This document shows, one piece after another, positions 43,796-54,985 of a DNA stretch of 64,000 bases (the stretch's first letter is position 1; every line of letters begins with the position of its first letter). Made by a program: the position numbers and the translations under genes. The DNA is from Hymenopus coronatus. Taxonomy: Eukaryota > Arthropoda > Insecta > Mantodea > Hymenopodidae. The notes beneath the pieces were generated by a model. That model had not been told where the DNA came from and made no database searches. It saw only the letters and a list, made by a program, of their open reading frames with translations. The stretch lies in assembly GCA_030762935.1 (NCBI GenBank), contig CM060895.1:78324001-78388000 (forward strand), in the 5' to 3' direction.

Positions 43796-44055
43796 TTTTA
43801 GTTTAGCATCTTGCAGGGATGCGATACAAGACACTGAAGAAAATCCTCTCTCCCGAAACTACTCATTACAGGGAAAATTTTTTGTTATTTGAAAAATGGC
43901 TCTAACGATTTTGATTAGAATACCATATGTTTAAGTATTTGCATTATAAGTAAAATTTATATCTTGAATTCTCTGGGAGCAAGTTGCAAAGTATTCTTCA
44001 TTCACAATGTCTTTTGTATAATTGGTAAACCGTAAAATGTAATATATTACTAAAG
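43796..44055 (+). mobile_element. Outer Pal1 copy, second part
   Basis: It resumes at TTTTAGTTTAGCATCTTGCAG and runs to TGGTAAACCGTAAAATG, where another copy (44056) begins. The worn AAATAGACC and GGGATTAACAGTTTTT at 44900-44940 may be its continuation. Confidence 0.8.
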
Positions 44056-44868
44056 AAAAAATCTGATGTGTAACACTCACATGACTTTCTCTACATCTCT
44101 GCAACAAATTATTCCTAAAAAACTTATATTTCTATTTACTTCATGCTAATCAGAAAAAAATTGCAGAAATGGTCTTATTATTTGCTTCCTTGTGAGTAGA
44201 ACCGAAATAAGGGAGTACCATAGGTTAAAGTGATTGTTAAAAGCTGGTCGCTATGTCACTGAAGTTCCTTTGTTTGTATGGACAGCAGTAGACAAATCTC
44301 TGTGTGAGAAAAGTTTTTCAAAGCAGAAACCAAAAACAAGGAATATCTCAAAAACGGTGAACTGCACAAAAAAAAATGTATATAACATAAATTGTGTGTT
44401 TTAACATGCTCTACATTTTTGTGTAGTAAGTTTTTGTCCATCTCTTACGGTTTAGCAGTTATTCTAAATTCCGTAAAATTCATCCAGAATAAAGTACACT
44501 CTAGAGGCTATTCGCAGAAAATTCAAGATAGGTATACATTTTATTTTTCAGAAAATCAAAATTTTTGAAGAAAGTTCCATGTAAAGGGTAGTTGGGGACG
44601 GGGGAATTTTTCTCAAAATCTTCGTATGGCATCCCTGGAAGATACTAAACTTAAATTACCAAGTTTGTTATTTTACCGACTTTTCGTTTTTAAGTTATCC
44701 TGTTCTCAGACACACGGACACACACGGACCTTTTTCCGAAAATGTTTTTTTTAGATAAAAGAGATCCTAAAACATATATTTCCGGTAAAATCTCGGTATC
44801 GAATTTTTGGGTGAAGTTGCAATACCTCTATACATTATGTACATACTGCATATAGAGAAAGTAAAAAT
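44056..44868 (-). mobile_element. Pal1 copy, near full length
   Basis: AAATCTGATGTGTAACACTC to TATAGAGAAAGTAAAAAT. One internal deletion lies next to TATACATTTTATTTTTCAG. Confidence 0.9.
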
Positions 44869-45014
44869 GTTATACGCTTTAATACATACCATTTTTGTCA
44901 AATAGACCTTTTTTTGGGATTAACAGTTTTTTAAATACTCCATGTAAAAGTTTGGTCCTTTCCTAAATGCCATCTAACGGAAACGCCTGAAAGTTAACTA
45001 ATTTTAATGTTTAT

Positions 45015-45772
45015 TTTTTTACCATGTATAATGCATTTAAAAGATAGAGAAAGTATTACATTCCACCCAAATTCGAGACTTCATCGAAAAAAAGTGCTTT
45101 GGGTACTTCTGAATCCCAAAAGAAATCATTTTTAGAAAAAGGTCCATGTGTTCATTTCTGTGTGAGAGGAGCATAATTCAAAAACGCAAAGCCGGTTAAG
45201 TATTTTCCAAGGATCTTCACAAAAATGTTGTGTAAAGTCTCCCCACTCCGAACTACACTCTGGAAAACAGCACCAACGATTTTGGATTAAATTACCGTGC
45301 GTTTAAGAAGTTTTCACGTCAAATGAAACATCTATCTTGAAGTTTTGGGCAATAGGCTATGAAGTCTTCATTCAGATGACTTTTGCCCAACTGGTAAACC
45401 ATAAGAGACAGATAAATTGTAGAATTCGTTAAAACACACATCGAGATATTTCTTTTATTTGTCCAAATTTTCCAATGCTAATGCTTTTCTCAAGTGGAAA
45501 ATTGTTATTATGTTTTTATTTTTTCTGTTCAAGCAAAGAGAAGTAATTTCAATACCATCACTGAGCGACCGACTCTTAAAAGATATATTATTGCTTAAAA
45601 CTAGCGTAACTCCCTATTAACATTGTGTATATATGTAAATATGTAATAAAAGCATTTCTGCAAATGTTTATCTCTATTAGCATAAAGGAGATTGACAAAT
45701 GTAAGTTTTAAAAAACAAGTTATTGTGGAATGTATAGAGAAAGTCATGTTACTGTAGCACATTGTACTTTTC
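45015..45772 (+). mobile_element. Pal1 copy, strongly decayed
   Basis: ATAGAGAAAGTATTACATTCC start and AGAGAAAGTCATGTTACTGTAG end. Several short deletions; the middle is barely recognisable. Confidence 0.65.
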
Positions 45773-46615
45773 TTCTCTCTTTTTATCTTTTTGTATTAAG
45801 TTTTAGAGGATTAAAGTTTTGCTTTAACATGCAAACTTGTGGAAGGGGGACTGCTATTTTGTTTTAGGCAAAAGTCGTATTTTAGATAAATACGGAGCTA
45901 ATTCTAAGAATTTTGGGTATTAATTTCGTTTATTTTCTGTGTAGGTCTAGTTAGGAATATTTGCTCGGAAGGACTGCGGTTTTCATGCACTCGAGGGTTG
46001 AAACTGTCTCTGTAAAATCTCCAAATGAGAACCCGTCGGATTACACACGCCGGGTCCGCAATAGATTTGCCCGTGCTGTTGGTGGTGGAGGTGGCGGTCA
46101 AGGCATGATTTATGAGGGAGGTTTGCATCTACCACATACCCTCCCCCGGCTGCTGGTCATGTCACCGCCGCCCTGCGTCCGAATGCCAAGTCGATGGCGG
46201 AATATCGAGTAACGATATGACTGTCATTTGTCAGCACACACCAGCAACATGGTTGTCATTTGGAGAAGGTAGAGTGATAGCAGCCGAGACTTACAGAAGC
46301 CGAAGTCTTTGTTTACTCTGCATGTTAACTTGAGCCGATATAGATACTGAAAATTAATACTGTCTTTGAATCAGAGTTTATAGTTAGTACTATATATCAT
46401 ATACAGTATGTTTCAAAATAACACCGAACCAAGATGTTGTTGCTCAATCCAATGTGATACGAAACTATAGTTTTCAGCGCCAATAAAAGATATATCAACA
46501 AAACACTTCATCGTCAGTGTAGATTAGGAAGTGCTCTACTAAAAACAATACCCATATTGAAGCTTTCATGTTGGACAAATTTGGGCATCACTTCTGACAC
46601 TGTTCCACATGTTTT
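45773..46615. other. GC-richer patch with orphan open frame
   Basis: A frame from ATG at about 45985 to TAA at 46212 (about 75 codons) includes a VGGGGGGQGMIYEGG run. It sits in a CpG-bearing patch (45960-46330) within AT-rich DNA. I recognise no family. It could be a leftover of a GC-rich element or a short exon; a TTCTGTGTAG acceptor-like site lies upstream near 45945. Confidence 0.25.
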
Positions 46616-47264
46616 ACTTTCTCTATACGTACTATGTACATAGTGTATAGTGAAGGTATTGTAATGCACTCAAAATTTCGATCCAGAGGTTTCACCGGAA
46701 ATACATGTTTTTGGTCCACCTGAATCCAAAAAAAAAATTTTTAGAAAAATGTCCGTGTGTGTCTGTATGTCTGTGGGTATGTGGGCAGCATAGCTCAAAA
46801 ACGAAAACACCAAACTTAGTATTTACTTTACTCTGGTAGAATTTTACGGTATTTTGCATAAATGATAAACCGTAAGAGATGGACAAAAACTTACCACACG
46901 AAAAATGTAGAGCACAGTAAAACATACAATTTATGTTATACATTTTTTTCGTGGATCGTTTTTTACATATTCCTTGTTTGTGGTTTCAGACTCGAAAAGC
47001 TTATACTTGTCTCATAAAGGAATTTGTCAACTCCTGTCCACACGAACAAAGGAACTTCAGTCACTTAGTAACCAGCTTTTGACTGTCACTTTAACCTATG
47101 ATACTCCCTTATTTCGCTTCTACTTACAAGGAAGCAAGTAATAAGACTATTTCTGCTACCTTTTTCTCGATTAGCATGAAGTAAATAGAAGCATAAGCTT
47201 TTTAAGAATAATTTCCTGCAGAAAAGTAGTGAAAGTCATGTGAATGGAACACATCAGATTTTTT
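46616..47264 (+). mobile_element. Pal1 copy with large internal deletion
   Basis: Both termini intact (ACTTTCTCTATACGTACTATG; CACATCAGATTTTT). The jump at CAAACTTAGTATTTAC / TTTACTCTGG (about 46825) removes roughly 230 bases. Confidence 0.9.
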
Positions 47265-47358
47265 AACCGTTTTATTACCTGCATGCTCTATTACATCGAG
47301 TAAAATGCTACATGCGTGATGTTTTTGCGATTATGTCCTTTGCGGTGCCTGTAGAGTA

Positions 47359-47616
47359 TCTAGGTTTAAGGCTTTAGCAAATTCCTGAAGGTTTTCTTTG
47401 TATTTATTCACAAGATCACTTTTCTTAGTTGGCCTTTGGCCGACTGACCTAACTATTCTTTATATTAACATTTCTATTTCACTATTTAACACTTCATATT
47501 GGTATATGACGTGCACTATAGTTTGTAAAGATTTGTTGCAGATGCATGTGAGGTCTTCAATTTTATGAAACCGCTGTAGGTATGCGCCGCTCTTGCATGT
47601 CCTGTTATGAGCAATG
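47359..47616 (-). pseudogene. LINE ORF2 carboxy-terminal relic
   Basis: The minus strand reads TGHARA, then after a one-base slip YLQRFHKIEDLTCICNKSLQ and TIVHVIYQYE, a stop, then PTKKSDLVNKYKENLQEFAK. The TGH...YLQRF...C-x-C...VHV pattern is typical of the region after RNase H in I/R1/LOA-type LINEs. The frameshift and stop mark it as dead. The expected final Cys of the C-x-C..H..C set is absent. Confidence 0.6.
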
Positions 47617-47857
47617 TTCTTGCGCCACTATTTTTGATGATGGTGGCCTGACCACGTTTCGACAATCTACACTGCCATCCTCTAGCAGGTTTGCAGACGT
47701 CTCAGTTAAGTCCAGACCAGAGCAGTTGGCAGGCTGAGGGTAGCCCGAGGTGTGTTAGACGTGTCCCTGTTCTCGGAGAGTGACGGAGGAGACAAGTATT
47801 GCCCCTCGACATTTGCCTATCATGGTGCACCGCTGGTGTGAGTTTATTCAAAAATGT

Positions 47858-48742
47858 TTATTTTGAGGTTTTAATTTTGAATCCAAGCAACTCTTGAAGG
47901 AATGTAAGGAGCTTAGCCATATCAGCTGTTGGAGGTGCTCCTTCGTTACCGGGAATGCCCGCAAGCCATACGGGGAAGCCGGTATCGCCTGAAGCGGCGG
48001 TTTGTGGGATTGTAATCCCCAAGAAACCTAACGAGGGCGCTCCGATGGAATGGTAACCTTCGTTGAATTTGGTCGCCCGACGCCTAATCTTGTCCTCCAG
48101 GTATGGTAGACCAGAGGCTTCGTGCAGGAGTCTCGTTGGAAAGCCAAGAGGCACGGAATGGATAGCCCGGATACATCTCTTCTGTACCCGCTGAAGCAAC
48201 AGCAGACTCAACAAAAAAAATCAATATTCATTAAGAATATTAATCTCAAAAAAAATAATAAATTCTGAATTAAATATCACCGAGTCTGCCGCCATGCCCC
48301 AGATCTCACAGGCGTAGATTAGCAAGGGCACTATGAGAGCTCTCAAAAGGCGCAACTTAAGGGGAATCGGCATCCTGGACTTCAGCATCGGGTACAAGGA
48401 GGCCGTAGCCCCTTGACCCCGACACCTCAGTTCCCTGATGTGCTCCCCAAAAGTGACGCCCCTGTCAAGCTTCACCACCAAGTAGGTTATGGTGTTCCTC
48501 CATTGTATCCTTCGGTTGAGGTACGTGAATATAGGGAAGTTTGCGGGAAAGCGGCGCTTGGTGAAGAGAATAGCGTGGCTTTTCTCCGGATTGATGGACA
48601 ACCGCCAACTCTCGCACCACTCTTGGATGAGGCGGAGGTGTCTCTGAATGGGGTTGAAGGCTCTGCGTGGGTGTTTGTTTGTACAGAATAACAGCACGTC
48701 ATCAGCATACTGGGCTATGTTGACTTGCTGCACTGTTGGTAA
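47858..48742 (-). pseudogene. Jockey-like reverse transcriptase relic
   Basis: The minus strand encodes QVNIAQYADDVLLF (catalytic YADD), WRLSINPEKSHAILFTKRR, GVTFGEHIRELR and LRLLRALIVPLLIYACEIWG, the palm-to-thumb part of LINE RT. A stop is reached in an insertion after GMAADS (48213-48281), then QRVQKRCIRAIHSVPLGFPT and LHEASGLPYLEDKI resume. The endonuclease and RT fingers are missing. Upstream sequence to 49024 stays open by chance or belongs to another element. Confidence 0.8.
48210..48281. repeat. AT-rich insertion in RT relic, flanked by 8-bp inverted repeat
   Basis: About 72 bases of A/T-rich sequence interrupt the RT frame. GCAGACTC (48202-48209) and GAGTCTGC (48282-48289) flank it as an exact inverted repeat. 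Confidence 0.55.
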
Positions 48743-49748
48743 CAAGTGAGCTTCTTCAACCTCTAATATAGGTGTCGTACTGATTAGAGCGGCATCAGGT
48801 GGTAGTGGCTGGACTTCATTAACATGTGCCGTCTTTCGACGCGACCTTGGCAACCTCTGATGGAATAAATCGGAAGTGTTTGCTAATTTTAAGTCTATAA
48901 CTTTACTTTTCAACTTATTAATTTTAATGACATCTGCTAGTGATATTTCAAAATTGACTACATTACTAATAAATATTTTTTCCCAGATATCTAACTCCAA
49001 TGGAGTATTGATGACTTTTAACAATTTGATTTCTTGTCTAATTTCATAGTTAGAATTCCAAAAATGGTGACTACTTGATATTTCTTTTATGTTCTTTTAA
49101 ACGCGTTTTTAAGTTTCTTTTAGTTTTACTAATGTAAACTTTATCCCAATCGTTCTAGTTTATACCTGCTAAATACCAGATTCATTTAACATATCTATAG
49201 TTTTATTCAGTGGTTTATTTAATATATTTTTCAAATTATATATGTGGTATTGGAGCAAGTGTCAAAAACAGATTCCAAATATTTATATTAGGAAGTTACC
49301 CAGAAACATAACCGCATGCCTGGTCCATTATATCGAAGGTAACACAGGTTACAAATATTCGAAAATATTTTACAGAACGCTGTCATTATAAACAATTTTT
49401 ACTGCATTCAGTATCTGAATAACTATTAATGCATTATGAGACGCGAATCAATAACATTAATGTGATATTCAGTAACAATTTGATAGATAACGATATCCCA
49501 AGTTGCCGTTGCTTGTGGAGACAAGATGAAATCATATGTTCTTCTCTTCTTTTTGGCAAAAAATATGCGAAGCACTATGACATAAAATAGTCAAGATATG
49601 TATTTATAATTACTAATCTGAGTTATTAATAGGCTACATTACTTCTCTACCATGAAGGGAATGCATGCAAGTGACTATCTTGCTTATTGGTTTAGTAACA
49701 AATGAAGTGCACAGATTGAAGGTAGGTCTCTTTCACAAACATAATTTT
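48743..49748. other. Unassigned
   Basis: The minus-strand frame that feeds into the RT relic extends to 49024, with residues I cannot assign (FHQRLPRSRRKTAHVNEVQP). The rest is AT-rich with no landmark. Confidence 0.3.
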
Positions 49749-50606
49749 ACTTTCTTCATACGCACTATGTACATAGTGTATAGAGAAGGTATTGCACTCC
49801 ACCAAAAATTCGATACCGAGATTTCACCGGAAATATATGTTTTAGGGTCCCCAATATCCAAAAGGTCCATGTGTGTGTGTGTGTGTGTCCGTGTGTCTGT
49901 GAACACGATAACTCAAAAACGAAAAGTCGGTAAAATACCAAACTTGATATTTAAGTTTAGTATCTTCCAGGGATGCGACACGAAGATTTTGAGAAAAATT
50001 CCCCCACCCCCAGCTACCCTTTACATGGAACTTTTTTCGAAAATTTTTATTTTCTCAAAAATGGCTCTAACAATTTTGATTAAAATTTCGGATATTAAAC
50101 ATATTTACCTGACAAATGAAATGTATATCTTGAATTTTCTGGGAATAGCCTTTGAAGAGTAGTTTATTCTGCATGAATTTTACTAAATTTTGAATAGCTG
50201 CTAAACCGTAAGAGATGGACAAAAACTTACTGCACAAAAAATGTAGAGCACGTTAAAATACACAATGTATGTTATATACATTTTTTTCGTGGAGTTCGTC
50301 GTTTTTGTGACATTCCTTATTTTTGGTTTCTGCTATGAAAAACGTATACTTTTCTCATACAAGAACTTGTCAACTCCTATCCATATAGACAAAGGAACTT
50401 CATTGACATAGCAACCAGCTTTTGACTATCACTTTAACCTTCAGTTGTCCCTTATTTCGCTTCTACTTGCAAGGAAGCGAGTAATTAGACTATTTCTGCT
50501 ATTTTTTTTCTGATTAGCATAAAGTAAATAGAAGTATAAGCTTTTTAAGAATAATTTGTTGCAGGGATATGGAGAAAGTCATGTGAATGGTACACATCAG
50601 ATGTTT
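49749..50606 (+). mobile_element. Pal1 copy, full length
   Basis: ACTTTCTTCATACGCACTATG to TACACATCAGATGTTTT. 'ATAACTC' subfamily with pure GT run. It contributes most of a 165-codon frame (49665-50162). Confidence 0.95.
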
Positions 50607-52508
50607 TCAGTTTTGAAGGCGAATTATTTATAATATATTTCCTACAATTTATAATACTAATGGTGTATAAAATGTTTCATCCAACAAATATGTACTGTTA
50701 ATATTTTAGTTTTGTTGTTGAGGCCGAAACAGCTGCTAGGATGTGGGCAAGGTGTCAGAAAGTGTTAAAATCAGAGCACGACAGGATTTTGTAGTGATGA
50801 ATGTCGAGGTATTTTTAATCAGCGTAAAGAAGCAATATAAGCTACCCTAAGTAAGTTACACTTTCCAGTAGTGCTTAGTACCTCTGTGTCTATACCCTTT
50901 AGTATCCCTTTTGCGTATACTGTAGGGGGGAGGTTCCGACCTCTTTAGCTGCTTTGGTGCGAGTGCTGTGGGTCCCACGTACTCGTGGTACTTCTGACGT
51001 TACTAGAAGTAACAGGGCTGAATATCTAACCCCCTCCCGAAAGGGAGCTAGCTGTTCGGATTGGATTGGACTCGGCGTGGCAGAGATCCTGAAATCCATG
51101 GGAGATTGGATACGTGATTGGATGGTGATGTTTGGGCGGAGTTGATAGACGCCTCAACGTCCTTTGGTACAAGCCTGGACAGCTAATAGACGGCCTGCTA
51201 GATGGCTGTTGCCCCCACAGACGTTTTTCAGTAATCTTCCCAGTGGAGGTGACGCATCTAATTGGCGTATGCACGTCCATTCTGGTAGGTATGTTCACAT
51301 TCCGGCAAGGAGGGGGGGCTCTTTTTAGTAACCTATTTATTGGGCTAATGGAAAGAGTCACGGAGGTATAGTTTTCTCCAAAACATGATGGCCCTCAAAT
51401 GAAACTGTTCCCCCATCACTGGGCAATAATCATTAGCAAACAAACAGACGAACCTGTACTAGGAACGAGAGGCAATGTAGCACCAGATGACTTCGCAACA
51501 ACGAGGGTTGTTTTCCAATAGCAAACCCCCTAACCGCAAATGTTACAGTCTTGGGGAAGGGTCATCATTTTCTGAAAAATACTATAACTCCCTGGTCCAA
51601 GAGGGAGCTTCGGATCCCGCGAGGAGACTCCAGCGCGATACTTCTTCTGTGTAGGATCCGGTCATAAAGAACTGTGAATGGCATTTTGAAAATTGTTCAG
51701 TGCACATACGATAAACATTCCCTCAAGCCTTAATCAGTAAGATTATCCACTTATTGCATAAAATCTTACTATTTAAGAGTTTCTATGAAACCAAGGACTT
51801 AAAACACAAACTCTCCCTTCATCTATCAATAATCTGTTTGGAAATTCTGTCCAGATACAATCAACAAGAACGTTTTAACTGACATTTGACATATCTCTCA
51901 AAAAGAGAAAGAGAGAATCAAGAGAAAGAATGAAATATGCATGTGCTCTAATAAGCATGCAAGACGTGCTTAGTTGTTAATGAGACGTGGTCATAGCCCC
52001 AATATAATTCAGTCATTTCTCCAGAAGAGGAGGGTTGTGGAACATATGTTGTGGAAGCCGCTTCCCTTCACGCTCTTTGCTCTACCTGCGTGCTAATGTG
52101 GCCACAAGTCCATTATGTTGGTAATTGTCGGCCACTACAATTTGTCACGCTCTTCTCCTGGTTTTCGCTAGCATTCTCCAGAACTACGTCGCTAACCGCA
52201 CTCATTCTTCAGCTCAGAGCTATGCCGCTTTATTGTTCTGCATGAATAATTGAACATAATAGGTGCAAGTTTGTAAGTAAACTATTTAAGAAACGATATC
52301 AGGCTTATTACTGTATTTAGTGGCTAACCCGATATTTCATTATCTTTTTATCCTCGTGTGTAGGATTAATTCATTTTATTTGCCTCTCCGTTCTTTATTA
52401 AATGCTTATTTTCTTCTTTAGTCGCCATTTCTTGGTTTCTTTGCAAGGATTCTGCATTCTGATCTTCTAACTTCCTTTTTCACTCTTCGTTCTTATTATT
52501 TCTTAATT
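50607..52508. other. Unassigned, includes GC-rich patch 50880-51680
   Basis: The patch contains TCCCACGTACTCGTGGTAC and CCCCCTCCCGAAAGGGAGC, short inverted repeats, and frames on both strands (51026-51361 minus, 50954-51145 plus) without a recognised family. The rest is AT-rich. Confidence 0.3.
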
Positions 52509-52945
52509 ACTTTCTCTACACGTATTATGAACATAATGTATAGAGAAGGTATTGTATTGCACCCAAAAATTCGATATAAAATTTAATCGAAAATATATAG
52601 CTGAGTCCAAAAAAAGCAATTTTAGAAAAACATTCGTGCGTGTGTCTGTCACCTGTGTGATTTTGTCTGCGCGTGTGTGTATGTGTGTGTGTGTCTGTGG
52701 GCAGCATAGCCCAAAAATGAAAAGTCGGTTAAATGCCAAACTTGCGACACGAAGCTTTTCATGAAAATTCCCCCACCTCAGTACCCCAGTAACAGCAATA
52801 TTTTTCGAAAATTTTTATTTTCCCAAAAGTAACTGTAATGATTGTGTTTAAAATACTTTATGTTTAAGATATTTTTATGGAAACGAAATATATGTCTTGA
52901 ATTTTCTGGGAATAGCATCTTAAGACCAATAGATCGAGAATGACG
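52509..52945 (+). mobile_element. Pal1 fragment, 5' half
   Basis: ACTTTCTCTACACGTATTATG to TTCTGGGAATAGCATCTTAAG, then unrelated AT-rich DNA. Confidence 0.8.
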
Positions 52946-53401
52946 CATGTGTACACAATATAAAACCTAGTTTTGTATATACGGCTTTAATATGATATAA
53001 TATGACTTAGATTTCGAAGGTATAATTTACTATATAGCCTATATTTTTTCCTAAAACGTTTTATTGTTTAATGGAGAACTGCGTTCCAGAAACACTGTTC
53101 AATATTATAAAGTTTAGCACTTTAAAAGATACTGCATATTTAGTCTTTTAAAGTTAGATATATAAAGAAAATAAAATCCATTATATTTTATAATAATATT
53201 ACTAAGATTTATAACTAACAATTTAGAAATTAAATTGACATATTATTATATAGGTACATATTTAATATTTTAAGAATTTAGATCTTACATAAAATAAGTG
53301 TAAATAAGGGTGCAAGAACTGTGAAGTGGCATCGGGAATAAAGTCCAAGTGATACAAGTTTATATTTGTAACACCTGTCTTGAGTTTTAATGCACTTGAT
53401 C
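52946..53401. other. No recognised feature
   Basis: Very AT-rich, no landmark. Confidence 0.5.
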
Positions 53402-53415
53402 GTTTATGATGTTTA

Positions 53416-53500
53416 GCTCCATGGCACGACAGCTCACGGGGAACCTTGGCCTACCGCCCGGCCGCTGCGTCCCCCATCTCGGTCCGCTACAGACGTCATG
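53416..53500 (-). repeat. SINE-D 3' fragment with perfect 14-bp duplication
   Basis: 85 bases matching the last part of SINE-D (minus strand: GACGCAGCGGCCGGGCGGTA to GTCGTGCCATGGAG). GTTTATGATGTTTA occurs exactly at 53402-53415 and 53501-53514, so this is a 5'-truncated retroposed copy. Confidence 0.9.
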
Positions 53501-53654
53501 GTTTATGATGTTTACTGGTTATTATTAATGTAAAGCGAGAACTTTAAATGTTATATGCTTAGTGTGTGTAATTTTGCATGCTTTGAAATGTTGTATGTTC
53601 GAAACCTGCTTGATCATCATATTTGCAAAAGACAATCTAATATAATCTAATCAA

Positions 53655-53895
53655 AGTGAACAGTATTTCAAAGCCAACATATAGTGACCAGCTTTTTATA
53701 AAATTTGACTGCCACTTTGGGTTAAACTTATTCCCCTATTGCTCCTGTACCTTCAAGAAAATATGAAATAAGACCATTTGTACTAATTCTTGTCTTGATT
53801 AGATTGTAGTAGATGAAAAAATAAGCTTTAGTCAAAATATTTTGGTGCAAAATAGGCAGGAAAAATCGTATGAATGTGACACAATATTTTTAAAA
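53655..53895 (+). mobile_element. Pal1 fragment, 3' end, decayed
   Basis: AACATATAGTGACCAGCTTTTT, AATAAGACCATTTGTACTAAT and ATCGTATGAATGTGACACA. Confidence 0.65.
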
Positions 53896-54659
53896 TCAAT
53901 AGACTCAATCATGTAGTTTCGGTGAACTTTTTATATTTTTGGTTAGAATGGAAAACTGCCTCTACTAATTATATGTGCACTATTTTCCAACGAAGTTAAA
54001 ATTATACCATCCTCCCATCTCGTCATCAGTGTTGTAAATTACGTTCGTATTTTCGTATTAATCCCTGCGTACTTACAAATAATGTTTCACACATTAGATA
54101 ATATGAAGAAAAATAGGTGCATGGCTAGCGTAAACACAGTGTGTGGTGGATGATTTAGGTATCCCAGGCGAATGGCAGACCTATGATCAAACCGGCACTG
54201 GCCGATAAGAACGCCATTAAATTGCACACTCTACACAAACTCCCCCTCTTGCATCCCAAATTAATCAACAATTTTCGGCTAACGTGGGGAAGAGAAATGC
54301 TACAAATCAAATTCGCAGTAGCATTTGGCACCTAACATCCCCCATAGCGACACTATATCAAACGAATAGAAAGGCAGCTGCAAGATTATTGGTGGCATTC
54401 TGCTCAGGGTTCATGACCAGAAACGTTTAGGGCCAACCCTTGTTCATTTCCCAAAAGGGGTTCTGCCCTTTAAACATTATTACGTCGTCGCTATCGACCT
54501 CATAATCGCCATAACAGTTGTTCTTCCCATTGAATTTATAGAAATAGAGGTTACGGAGTTGTGCACTCTGGGGAATCTAAGGCGCCTCAATTGAAACGTG
54601 AAAGGAAATACATTCGTAAATCATAAAATATTCAACAAGCATATTAATCGATCAAGCAA
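53896..54659. other. No recognised feature
   Basis: Unique-looking, no coding frame supported. Confidence 0.4.
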
Positions 54660-54985
54660 ACGAGACAGGTGGGTCAAGCGATTCGTTTGGTACTGGCATT
54701 TAGTAGGTCGTGGGATCGATACCCGCGGACGAGCTCTGTGACCCATGTTTCCCGGGTCACTAGGGGAATGCTGGGAAGGTTCTTTCATTTCCCCGAACGT
54801 TCTGGCCCTTCATTTCAACTCCAACATTCCAACCGGTCTCCTTTAAGATTGAAAGTGCCGGTGAAGACTGCGTGGGGGCGTTTTTTCATGGTGGTGGTGG
54901 TGACTGCTCTTTGGAAATCGGTGTTCAGTCAGACCCAGACCGCTTTCCGCGTTGAGATGAAGAACTGCTTGGGTTTATGTTAGGA
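54660..54985 (+). repeat. SINE-C copy with tRNA-like head
   Basis: GGTGGGTCAAGCGATTCG and GTGGGATCGATACCCGC serve as box A and box B. GGGGAATGCTGGGAAGG matches the 14404 copy. The open frame over it is not a gene. Confidence 0.55.

Noticed and set aside
49665..50162. 165-codon frame as a host gene
   Set aside because: It lies almost wholly in a Pal1 copy, includes the GT microsatellite translated as VCVCV, and starts in flanking DNA. It is kept only as a question about Pal1 coding potential.
54669..54983. 104-codon plus-strand frame
   Set aside because: Covers a SINE-C head and body; not conserved as a frame in the 14404 copy.
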